From positions 7,129,767-7,193,766 of the forward strand of contig NW_020654229.1 in the NCBI RefSeq assembly GCF_003589595.1: a stretch of DNA of 64,000 bases, in the 5' to 3' direction. A program made the translations under genes and the position numbers. Every line of letters starts with the position of its first letter. Position 1 is the stretch's first letter. The notes under the pieces were generated by a model. The model had not been told where the DNA came from, searched no databases, and worked only from the letters and a program-made list of their open reading frames with translations. Shown here piece by piece: positions 51,585 to 61,334 of this stretch. The DNA is from Hyposmocoma kahamanoa (Eukaryota; Arthropoda; Insecta; Lepidoptera; Cosmopterigidae).

Positions 51585-51660
51585 GTATGTCCAATGGACA
51601 AGTGCTTATAAGATCATACTGGGTGAGTAAGTGCAATGAAGTAGCCTTTATAAGGTCAAT
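51585..51660 (+). repeat. Minisatellite, right part
   Basis: Continues the units of 51083-51190 (AAGTATGTCCAATGGACAAGTGC, then a diverged unit) after the MITE. Confidence 0.7.
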
Positions 51661-51904
51661 ATATTACTTACATTAGAATGGTTAGGTATATTAATATTAT
51701 TAAGGTTTGTTTTTTATAAGTGTTCTGTATTGTAATGTCAGCGTCAAATAATCTAAACCTGTCCAATTGGATAGACAGACAGGCACGTTGCATAGTCAAT
51801 TTTATCAAATTTGCAGATATTTCGAGTTGTACATGAAGTCGGCCATATCTAATTGTTTGAAAGTTTATTAATTGTTTAAACAATATTGAAGCTAACTGAA
51901 TTGT

Positions 51905-52110
51905 ACTAAAGATTATAAATACAAGATCGAACACACGGAAAAATTTTTCGTCGACCCAGTGTGGGACTTGGAACAGAAAAATTTTTCGTCAACCCGGTGT
52001 GGGACTTGAACAGAAAGATTTTTCATCGACCCGGTGTGGGAGTTAAACCCACGTCCATGCTGCACCGTAGTTTGTACTCATAATCATAACCAAACTAGTG
52101 AAGTTATTTC
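51905..52110 (-). mobile_element. SINE-related segment with a 38-bp triplication
   Basis: On the minus strand the tail TGTTCGATCTTGTATTTATAATC is present. It is joined to three consecutive units of GTCCCACACCGGGTCGACGAAAAATTTTTCTGTTC-like sequence at about 51938-52045. The unit carries the end of the tRNA-like part of the copy at 52140-52430. Confidence 0.65.
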
Positions 52111-52139
52111 ACAAAAAATCTCAAATTCATTTGATCGAA

Positions 52140-52430
52140 AAGCGACACTGCGTCAGTTGTGGTACCTGTAAAAGTATCGGCTGCGGTGAGGTTTTTAAAA
52201 AAATCTCTCACTAGAAGTCACTAGTGGCGACGGATGCCGAAAACCACTACAAAAAACAGGAAAATTTCGACAGCACGGTATTTGGACTCGTAGCTCAGTT
52301 GGTAAAGAGTAATGCTACGGTGTAGCGTGGACGTGGGTTCAAGTCCCACGAGGTCGACGAAAAAAACATTTTTTCTGTGTTCGCACTTTGTATTCATAAT
52401 TATAACAAAACTAGTTAAATGTAGTAAAGA
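52140..52430 (+). mobile_element. tRNA-derived SINE (family 2 relative)
   Basis: A 5' block (TCTCTCACTAGAAG, GCGACGGATGCCG) precedes a tRNA-like part at about 52286-52358 with the A box TAGCTCAGTTGG and the B box GGTTCAAGTCC; the tail is TGTTCGCACTTTGTATTCATAATTATAAC. The acceptor and anticodon stems do not pair well, so it is a SINE head and not a working tRNA gene. Confidence 0.75.
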
Positions 52431-53199
52431 TGTTGTTTAATGTTGCCAGTTTGATGACAAGGGAGTATGGTATTAGTTAGGCTTATACAAACATGTATAA
52501 ACATAACTTAAATTTTAAATTCGATTTTAATCTTATTTAACACAACGTTGATATTAAAATTGTGTTTAAAGTAGATTTTGAAAATACTAGCATGTATTGA
52601 ATACCAAATTATTACCTGACATCAGCTTTTATTTCAGAGGCCCTTTAAGAAAAGGCCGTTAAGTTTTAAATACAATATAAACAGTAAATGAAGTATTGTA
52701 CCTGTTCTAGATACTAGAATTATTAACTGTGATAGGAGTACCTAACGTATTCCTACAATATGTTTTATCTTAAGTGGGCCGTGTTCTGCATAAATGTTTT
52801 AAGTTTAATATTCTTTCCAGTAGTATATTTAAAAAAATCGTAGTGAGAGACGTATTTATATTTTTATTATATTCTCATATTAAATAAACGTAGTTAAATA
52901 AAAAAATTGTTTTCACAAAATGTGGTTCGTCTCGTAGGTGAATTTCGCAAAAATGTGTTATGTGTGGTTAGACCATAAATGCGAATTACAACACATGTTT
53001 GCCTTTCAACGTGGTTTGAAACGATTTAGTCTAAGTAGGTACGCTTAACACGTACAACTTGTTTGAAAAATGTAAATGCTTTAAATTTTGTCGATGATAT
53101 GGACAGACCGGAAAATAATATAGATTCTGGAACTGAAGATTGGGCGATGAGAATATTTCAAAATATTTATTGTGAAGACTGAAGCTTAATTAGTGTTTT

Positions 53200-53335
53200 C
53201 AATCTGAAAGAAAAGGAATGAAGGCGAATGTGAATAAGGTGAAGGTGATGGTAATTGAAAGGGTTAAAAGTGGAAAAATGGGGACAAGGTTGGTAGCGAG
53301 AGGGTACAAAAGAATTTGTGTAGCTGGCTGGGTAG
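53200..53335 (+). pseudogene. RTE LINE fragment, left part of a split element
   Basis: MKANVNKVKVMVIER resembles the post-catalytic segment of RTE reverse transcriptases (MKVNANKSKVMVFER in relatives). The frame is cut by the CR1-like LINE at 53340 and seems to resume at 57515. Confidence 0.55.
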
Positions 53336-54372
53336 TATATATATTTTTTTTATGTAAAGGAGGCAAACAAGCAGACGACTCTCTTGATGGGAGATGGTCA
53401 TTGTCGCCCAAGGACATTTGCAACATCAGATGAGCTGCCTATGCGTTGCTAGCCTTTGAGAACCCTGTCAACACGCTTTTTGAAGAACCCCATGTCATAG
53501 CGCAAAGAAAATACTTCAGGAGGAAGTCATTCCACATCTTGCAGGTTCGAGGAAGGAACGAACGAGATGCCAGGCATCTAAGATGTGGGGATGGACTCTA
53601 CTCCTTTGGCGGGAGGTGTGATGATGGAAACGAGACGGTGGCACCAGTTCGGAAAGTTCCTCAGTGCACTCCCCATTGTAAAGACAGTAAAACACGCTCA
53701 GAGAGCCAACGTCTCTCCATAGGCTAAGGGGATCCATACCGTCTGCGCGTTTGTGACCATCGACAATTCCAACAGCCCTACGTTGGATGGAGTCAAGTGG
53801 GTCAATCTGGTATTTCGGAGCTCCTGCTAAGAGATGCCAGTAATACTCCATAAGGGGCCGTACTTGTGTTTTATACAACAACAGTCGGTGACCTAGTGAT
53901 AAATACTGCTTCGCTCTATTGAGCACTCCGAGATTTTTGGAAGCCAGTTTGGCTTTGCTCTCTAAAGGACCCCGGAATTGGACTTAGAGATGGTAAGGAC
54001 AAAAGGGTAAAAATGTTCTAGAACTTAGGCGCTATTACAAACGGGTATTTTTTAGCGGTGAACGCGTGTCTTTGCGGGGTTAAATTTGACAAGATTCTAT
54101 CGACCCCATTCTGAGACCTGCTCCAAAGAAGTCTCGATTTTGGACACAAGTTGCAATCTATTTTGTTCCACTTGCTGGTATATATTTGTGCGACCTGTAT
54201 AATAGACATCACTGGTACTGTCATCCGTATAGCAATGAATGTTACTAGTTAATAACATATCATTGATATGCAGGATGAACAAGGTTGGCGATAGCACAGA
54301 TCCTTGCGGAACGTCGGGGTTAATGAGCATGGTGTCCGAGCACAAACCGTCCACACCGACTTTTAAGCTCCG

Positions 54373-57278
54373 CACGGTGATTCACGCTCCATACTAAGGC
54401 GGTCATAAATACGTAACTCCGAAATTATTATTATTTTTTTATTTTATTACGTTAAAATATGATTAGGTAAACGTAAATTAATAAAATTATACATTTTAAA
54501 AAATATTTGACAATATTTAGGTGTAAAAATGTCTCGCAGTAATTTTGTTTTTAGACGATGTATCTAAAACATTTTATACTGCGACTTTTAATGGTAAAAC
54601 TGTGTAAATAATGATTATTTGTATTAACAATAACCACAAATGAATAAATTAAAACAATAAAAATACATAAAAAAGTTCATTTTACAAAATACAAACAAAA
54701 CACAAATTATACCAAAATACATTAAATCTCAACAATATTAACTTTAAATACATAACAAGTCTAATACAGCTTTTGACAGTACACCTTTTTTTTTAACAGG
54801 TAACTTTCGTAGACCTGTTATGAAGGGATCTGAATGAAGAAGCAGCCTATTTACTAAATCTGTGTTGGTCACAATGCGACTCATTTTACGCGTATGATTT
54901 TTTCTAAAAGACTTGATGTATTTGTTAGTCGCTTCAGCTGCTTCTTCAGACAACTCTCCGATTGACAACAAACCGTAATCTATAACATTAGCACCATGAA
55001 TTAGAACTTTGTGAACGGAAGCAGGCATGTTATACCACGGATACTCGGCAACTAACTGCCGAGCCGTCTCTAAAGCGAACTCTTCGAAGTTCGTCTTATT
55101 AATATTATATCCCGAATTTAAACATTGAAGGATGATCCAGCAACGATCTAGGAGATCCTTCTTGATCCCAGTAATTTCAGCGGAAATTTCTGAATTCGAG
55201 AAAAACCGCCTGGCTGTATTACCATCGTTTGATGTTCCGCTTCCGCCACTTTTAGGCTTATCCACTATAAGCCCTAATCTTTCTCTAAATTGAGTCTGAA
55301 CATATGATTTTTTTGCAGCAACAAGCATTTTGTCATTAGCGGACCTAGCTTGCCATTTCCTAACATCTAACTTGTACGCGACATGAACAAAATATTCAAA
55401 AAAACGTATTAACGCGTGAAGAGGTGATAAACCAAATTCATATTTACTCTCATCGACTTCCTTATTTAAACATTCGTCAATTTTGTTCATTTCACTGGGC
55501 AAGGCGTTACAAATAAAACATTTTGATGAAGAAACACCACTAAGTGCATTACACACTTTACCATCTACCATAGTAAGTTGCAAACAATGAGTAATGCGAT
55601 ATTCGCGATCTTCTTCCTTGAAAACAGTAGGCTGCAAGTTCCTTATTTTATCTTTAAAATGAGCTTCTTCCTCAACTGACACTGCAGTCGATTCCTTCAA
55701 ATATCGGAGGCGTATAGGACGACAGTATCGAGTTGATGAAGGACGAGGATTTTTCCACAAAACTACTGAATTTTCTTTGTTATCTGTTGTCAAAACAAGC
55801 TGAAGTGGCACATACGAAGTAACAAACAGGCTACTGTCTTCAAGAGTGGAGTCAGAAAAACACTGTTTATATTCTGAATGCCCTGTACTGCCATCGAAAC
55901 CCCATTTCCCTATCAAAGATATCTTATCTAGAGACTCATTAGGTACACTATCCAAAACATCTTTTTGAGACTTGAGAATCCGATTGGCAGTATGATCTAA
56001 TAAACTTTGAAGTTCGACTTCGGCGGATGATTCTGTAACAGTAATATCTGAAGGATAACAGTGTTTTTTAGATTCCACGACACTTTGGTAAGATGGGAAA
56101 ATGGTTTTTGAAAACTTATTGTCTATAAATTTCTTTACTAATATATATTGATGTCGAGTTAACTGAGCTTCAACAATGAGCGATAAAACTTCGCTAGAAT
56201 CGATTTCAGGACAAGACAAGCTATCGGACGCATTGAGCAATGACTGTACAAGAGAAGGGTCTTGGTTAGACAAACTAGCCAATCTTCTCCTTTTTGTACG
56301 TTTACTGGTGTCGTCAAAGTTAATTCTCGGACGGCCATGCGATGAAGAAGTTGATGGTTTAACTTCGTCAAAGCTCTGAGATACACGTAACTCAGTTCGC
56401 TGTACATCAATATTTTCAACGACATGCAGCCAATCTGAATATTTTTCTAAGAATTTAGATCTAGTACGATTCGACTTTGCCCAGTAGTGGGAAATTCGTT
56501 TACAAATATTCTTAATTTTAAGGCTTAAAGTCTCTAAATCAATATTTTCGATGTCGTCAGAAAGGGATGATGTTTCGGTCAAAGTGCTCAGGACGTGTTG
56601 CATTTTTTCATTTGGATTACCCACTTTAGAGTGCCAAATATCAAAAATTGTCATCCTCGATACAGAACATTTGAAAAATGTACCTAAAACAATATGAAAG
56701 CTGAACTTAAAAAAAAATTAATAATTCAATACTATGGACATGCATACTTTGACACCCCTTTAAGCCAAGAAGAGGCAGCAAGATGCAAATGAAACTTATA
56801 GCTCTTAATAAGGACATACTCCTTATTCAAAAACCATATACGTCAGGTGCAGCTCAGCGCAGCCAAAAGTTGTAGGTCTAAAGGAAATTAAGTTATGCCA
56901 AAAATTTTCACCAAAAAACTGCCTTCAATAAAAAAATTATATAAAAAAAATATGCATAAAAAAAATTAAAAAAAAAATTGATAATAAAAGTACATACCAT
57001 GCTCTTGGATCTCCATGCTTTCACAACACGTAAACACTTGATTTGGAATAGTGACACTCAAAAACAAAGTGATTAAGTTTCGATGACTCACACGTGGTGA
57101 TAATTAGTCTCGCGATGCGCTCACTTCCGATGCACAAAAGTGAATGATAACGTGACCTAATTACATTGATATTTATAGTTTTTGGAAGCTTGTTAACTAG
57201 TTACTAACTTAGTGAGTTGATCTAACCGGGATAAGCCAATGATTTTTTTGATTTATGGCCTATGGGGGAATCACAGTG
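54373..57278 (-). mobile_element. Transib DNA transposon, complete (2906 bp)
   Basis: Ends read inward CACGGTGATTC (54373) and CACTGTGATTCC (57278), followed by diverged CCATA, GGC and CATAAAT blocks shared by both ends. Exact 5-bp target duplication CTCCG at 54368-54372 and 57279-57283, GC-rich as usual for Transib. The first seven bases resemble the heptamer of V(D)J recombination signals (CACAGTG), in line with the known kinship of Transib and RAG. The one gene inside is the transposase. Confidence 0.92.
54744..57016 (-). CDS. Transib transposase (RAG1-related), intact frame
   Basis: Cut-and-paste transposase of the RAG1/Transib family. A 636-codon open frame (56654-54744) is uninterrupted. 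A short first exon 57016-56998 (MEIQEH), donor GTATGT and acceptor TTGTTTTAG would extend it to 652 residues: exons 57016-56998 and 56683-54744. In the longer numbering I see KWGFDGSTGHSEYKQ with aspartate 270 (matches RAG1 D600 region), MVDGKVCN with D380 (D708 region), the zinc pair CFIC at 395/398 with HKVLIH H564/H569, WQARSANDK, KPKSGGSGTSNDGNTARRFF, and LSEEAAEATNK with the third acidic residue (E962 region). The assignments come from motif order and are not a computed alignment. A basic stretch KRTKRRR may be a nuclear signal. No stop or frameshift, so it could be active. Confidence 0.93.
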
Positions 57279-57514
57279 CTCCGGTCAGACGGGAAGCTAG
57301 CGATCCAAGTGCACAGCCCTTTTGGAAGCCCGTAAGATGGTAGCTTCGATAGAAGTGCCTTGTGCCAGACCCGATCCAAAGCCTTAGCGATGTCTAAGCT
57401 CACGGCCATTGCTTCTCCCTTGCTCTCGATGGCAGCTACTCATTAGTTCGTGAGATATGCAAGAAGATCACCAGCACTATGGCCGCGGCTATATTAATAA
57501 GAGATGGTTAGTGT

Positions 57515-58935
57515 GATGATATTGAACGGAAAGTAATAGTCGATATCAGGTAAATGGAGCTCTGTATACCTTTATGGGTAGCCAAAACGTGTCAAGAAAG
57601 TGTTGGGTGTCCAACCCTGATGTACGGTAGCGAGTATTGGGTGTGACAGAAGAAGCATGAAATTAGGGTAAATGCTGTTAGTATAAGAGCTTTGAGTAGT
57701 ATGTGCTCTGTTAGTGCGTCTTCAAATTAGGCGTTTATAGAACCGCTGCAGTACAAGATACAATTGTTTGAAGAACCCAACGAAAGACTGAACCCCAGAG
57801 AGGTCAGCGTCTTCACTGATGGATCTAAAACAAATTCAGGAACAGGTACTGGGGTATTCTCAGAAGACCTCAATATCAGGATATCAACACCACTTGGTGA
57901 CCACAACACAGTATTCCAGGCTGAATGCATGGGCATCAAGTTGGCGGCAGAAGCAATCATAGCGAGAAGAGTTAGAACCACCCCAATCGAATACTCTCCG
58001 ACAGTATGTCAGTACTATGAGCACTGAACAGCTATGACATAAACTCAGGGCTCATTTATGAACGCCATCAAGCACTCATGGAGGTATGTATACAAAACCA
58101 CGTAACCCTACAGTGGATTAAAGGACACAGGGGCTCACGTGGCAATGATGCAGCAGATGAACTAGCCAGAAAAGGGTCGGAGACGGACGCTGTAGGACCC
58201 CCATAGTGTCCCTCCCCTACCAATGGTTCAGAACAACTATACACAAAGGTACAAAATCGTCACATAATAATGCATGGGCGACCCTTACGGTCTGTAGACA
58301 GGTGAGGGAAGCACTCCCAACGCTCAATACCAGTCTATCTCCAATATTTATTAAACTCAAAAGGCAAGAGCTTCTTTAACTGCCGCCCTAGCGGGTCATG
58401 GTCCATACAATAAACACCTTTTCAATTTAGGTATCACAGACAGGCCACTATGCAGAGCGTGCATGGAGGGGGAGGAAACGGCTGCGCACATTCTACTACA
58501 GTGCTCCGGCGTGGCCAACTACAGGGTAAAGTACCTTGGAGTGCCAAGGTCGCTCCCCGAAGTCTTCAGCAAACCGAGGAGGCTGCTGAGATTCCTGGAG
58601 GAGCTCGGGTGGCACGAGTAGGACCATGCACCCACCACACGCAAAATAGGCGTTGACGGCGAGTTGCGGACACCAGCCCGTTACACCAAGTACCAAGAAC
58701 AGCTGCAGTGCGCCACTGTGGCACTGCATCTGCGCCACTACGAAAAAGGAATAAGAGCGTCGTTTAGTGAAAGATTATGTGGTCAAGTAGAAAGGATGGA
58801 TGTTAGTAGATTTAAACGTGGGAAGAGGTCGAAATCTTGTAAAAGTAAGGAATGTTACGTCGTGCGGGAGGATCCCTTTGTGCACCCCCGATTGTTACTA
58901 GTCAGAGAATGGCTTTTGATTATTGAAAACAAAAC
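57515..58935 (+). pseudogene. RTE LINE fragment, right part, itself interrupted
   Basis: DIERKVIV, then in other frames NGALYTFMGSQNVS, TLMYGSEYWV and QKKHEIRVNAVSIRALSSMC (57515-57712), match the C-terminal part of RTE ORF2. After an inserted LINE it resumes at about 58745 with EKGIRASF and QVERMDVSR (RTE: EKGMLRWFGHVERMDESR) to about 58935. Broken by stops and frameshifts. Confidence 0.7.
57749..58745 (+). pseudogene. R1/I-like LINE fragment with RNase H and CCHC end
   Basis: RNase H domain: VSVFTDGSKTNSGTG, then FQAECMGIKLAAEA, then ILSDSMSVL and WIKGHRGSRGNDAADELARKG. The C-terminal CCHC motif CRACMEGEETAAHILLQC precedes the end LEELGWHE and TAG at 58619-58621. Several frameshifts and stops. 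5'-truncated: endonuclease and reverse transcriptase are missing. The 3' UTR (CACCACACGCAAAATAGG) also occurs at 44653. Confidence 0.82.
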
Positions 58936-58970
58936 ACGTTGACTGACAAAAATAAAGCTACTGTTTCTTG

Positions 58971-59360
58971 ATTAAATTTTTATTGAATTGATATTCAATT
59001 ATTTTTTGTGANNNNNNNNNNNNNNNNNNNNNNNNNNNNNNNNNNNNNNNNNNNNNNNNNNNNNNNNNNNNNNNNNNNNNNNNNNNNNNNNNNNNNNNNN
59101 NNNNNNNNNNNGACCTCACGATTTTTTCTATGTGCTTGCGTCGTGTCTTTGTACTTGGCTGTTCAACGACTTTTTAGTCGTAGCGCCATCTATGAGAAAT
59201 CTTTGACAGATTTATCACCCAGTTAGTACCTTTACAGCTACCAGTCCTGGCGAGAGATGTCGCTATTCACTGTATTAATTAAATTTTTATTGAATTGATA
59301 TTCAATTATTTTTTGTGAAATTACTCGACTAGTTTGTTATAATTATTAATACAAAGATCG
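58971..59360 (-). mobile_element. SINE family 2 insertion with assembly gap and 11-bp target duplication
   Basis: ACTGTTTCTTG at 58960-58970 recurs at 59361-59371 as target duplication. On the minus strand the insertion starts at the right with the SINE tail (CGATCTTTGTATTAATAATT...CTAGTCGAGTAATTTCAC). It then has AAAATAATTGAATATCAATTC and the 5' block (TTTCTCATAGATGGCGCTACG, AAAAAGTCGTTGAAC, GTGAGGTC) before the N run. The sequence TTAAATTTTTATTGAATTGATATTCAATT occurs on both sides of the gap. Confidence 0.7.
59012..59111. other. Assembly gap, 100 N
   Basis: Exactly 100 undetermined bases, the conventional size for a gap of unknown length. It falls inside a SINE insertion. Confidence 0.99.
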
Positions 59361-60225
59361 ACTGTTTCTTGGTTTAATACATGATCACTATGAAAATGTG
59401 ATTTCTCAGTGTTTGCAAGGATCAAGTGACACTTTATACGTACTTTTCCGTATTTAGCAAAAATGTGTTAACCACACTTGACACATAGAGTAATAATTTT
59501 GTTGATATATCGAATTTTGCATAAACCATTTCCATTTAATTACTAATCATAAATTTGTTAACTTAAAAAAACAATAAACTGATCGTAATTAATTACAGAT
59601 GTTTTGATGTATAATTGCCCTGTAAACTTCATTAATTAAATGAGCAATGACAAATAGTTGCCAAACATCTTTAATTCTCAATATCTCGAAACTGTCATTT
59701 TGTGGGTTAACTCATTTATGCAGAACAGGGCCCAAACGTGATAAGGAACCTGAACATGTAAATGATCTGTGATATGTATTTATTTAATAAAAAATACAAT
59801 TTTTAATTCAGTCTTCACAATAGACTTAGGACATCATAAGAGTCTGTTCACATGAGAAGTTACAACTACATGAATTTTATTCGTAAGTCGCCGTAAATGT
59901 TCACATGATGACGGGCGGTGAACGCGCATTAAATTATGATTATTAATTTATTAACACATGCGGCTACTTATGAATATAATTCATGTAGACACGAGCGTGC
60001 GTTAACAAAACGCGTTAAAAACCTGAACTGGCACTAAGTCGGCGAAAGGAACTTGTTCGCGGTGTACATCACTTACGCAAGATGTTACATTTGCAAAAAT
60101 GAACATCATTATGTGACGAACATCGTATGTGCTGAACCGTATATCGTACCACTCGCTATAGTATCGTAACCGAATAAAACCAGGTAAAACGTACGAACTT
60201 ACTCAACGTGTACTCCAATCGACTG

Positions 60226-60513
60226 CAGTGGCGGATTTGCCCTAAGGCCACCCTATAATTTGCCCTAGGGTGGCCAATTTGAAGATAACAAGAAATAACT
60301 CAAGGTACGTAAATATTCTAAAGGCTCACGCACATTATGGCGGGCCGCACTGCACCGCATCGTATACCAATAATCTTCCTAAATCACTCGTACATTTTAT
60401 TTATAAAATGTAGATATGTCTACCAGTAGATATATGAGTGCTGAGAAAGGGGCGGCTGGTACTGACTACACGGCAGTGGGCCTACGGTGGCCAAGACTGC
60501 AAATCCGCCACTG
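60226..60513. mobile_element. hAT MITE with CAGTGGCGGATTTGC ends (288 bp)
   Basis: CAGTGGCGGATTTGC and inverted GCAAATCCGCCACTG; classical hAT CAGTG start. Flanks ATCGACTG (60218-60225) and ATCGTCTG (60514-60521) match at 7 of 8 positions. Confidence 0.88.
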
Positions 60514-60710
60514 ATCGTCTGCCTTTTTTGTACGTATATGCGTATAGTTCACTGATATATCGATATTGGCGTGACTACGAGCTACAATTTACTATTACTA
60601 GACCACAAATACATTGCCCTTAACAATTTGCCTAATGTGACTTACAACAATTACTCAGGAAACGATCGAAATGTGTCGAATTTACTTGTAATGTACCTCA
60701 AATTCTGTGG

Positions 60711-60831
60711 CGAACATCGTAAGTGATGAACAGAGTAAGTGACGAACATCGTAAGTGATGAACAGCGTAAGTGACGAACATTGTAAGTGATGAACAGCGT
60801 ACGCGACGTACATCGTAAATGATAAACAGCG
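60711..60831 (+). repeat. Minisatellite of alternating 16-bp half-units
   Basis: GTGACGAACATCGTAA and GTGATGAACAGCGTAA alternate (period 32) for about four rounds, decaying to the right; a related stretch is near 60112. GTAAGTGA occurs five times. It lies about 500 bases before the astacin-like gene. Confidence 0.9.
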
Positions 60832-61334
60832 TTCGAGAAAGACATACTGCAATCCTTGTAAACAATACGCCGTTTACGTAATAAATTTAGAACATGTATA
60901 GGGTAGATCGTCCGAGGTGGAAACCACCAATGATACATTTTGTGTTTTTCTATTTTATACATAAGAGGTGAACTACGTGAAGAAAAAATTGTCCGTGGTC
61001 CACCGAGTTGAACCGCACGGGCAACAAGCGAATTTGATGATCTGGTAACTTGTTTATTTTTATTGTAATACAAGAAATAATTCCTGCTATAGTCTATATT
61101 AAATTTAACGAGTAAAAAGAAAATAAAATTGCACAATGTACTTTTTATGATCTTGGTGCAAGTTATATGAATTTTATATATTTGCCAATAAATAAAAGAG
61201 TCAAATGTAATTTTGGTGTTGTAGGAATATTATATTTAGTGCAGTTTTTTGTAACAATCAGTGTTTTTTTATATATTTTCAATAGAGTTTTATTTCCTAG
61301 AAAACCGAATCGGTTTCATAATTTTAACAGGATA

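Larger units (their letters stand above)
53340..57510 (-). mobile_element. CR1/Jockey-like LINE, 5'-truncated and split by Transib
   Basis: Two parts of one reverse transcriptase lie on the minus strand: 57510-57279 (SAGDLLAYLTN, VSLDIAKALDRVWHKALLSK, PSYGLP) and 54372-53340 (KVGVDGLCSDTML, PQGSVLSPTLFILHINDML, YTDDST, then LLLYKTQVRPLMEY, LDSIQRRAVGIVD, SRQRSRVHPHILD). The catalytic aspartates of the YADD box are kept as YTDD. The 3' end is noncoding sequence with a T-run at 53345-53352 on the + strand (A-tail on the coding strand). Frameshifts are present in the 3' part. The two parts join in frame when the Transib and one CTCCG are removed. Confidence 0.85.

Noticed and set aside
52286..52358. 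tRNA gene with clear A and B boxes
   Set aside because: Acceptor and anticodon stems pair poorly and the sequence continues into a SINE body and tail shared with other copies; it is a SINE head.
60651..61136. 161-codon minus-strand open frame
   Set aside because: Its repeated residues come from the minisatellite at 60711-60831; no domain or splice context.
61167..61334. Earlier start for the astacin-like gene
   Set aside because: The extra residues would place a second hydrophobic segment before the good signal peptide at 61335; ATG 61335 fits a secreted protein better.
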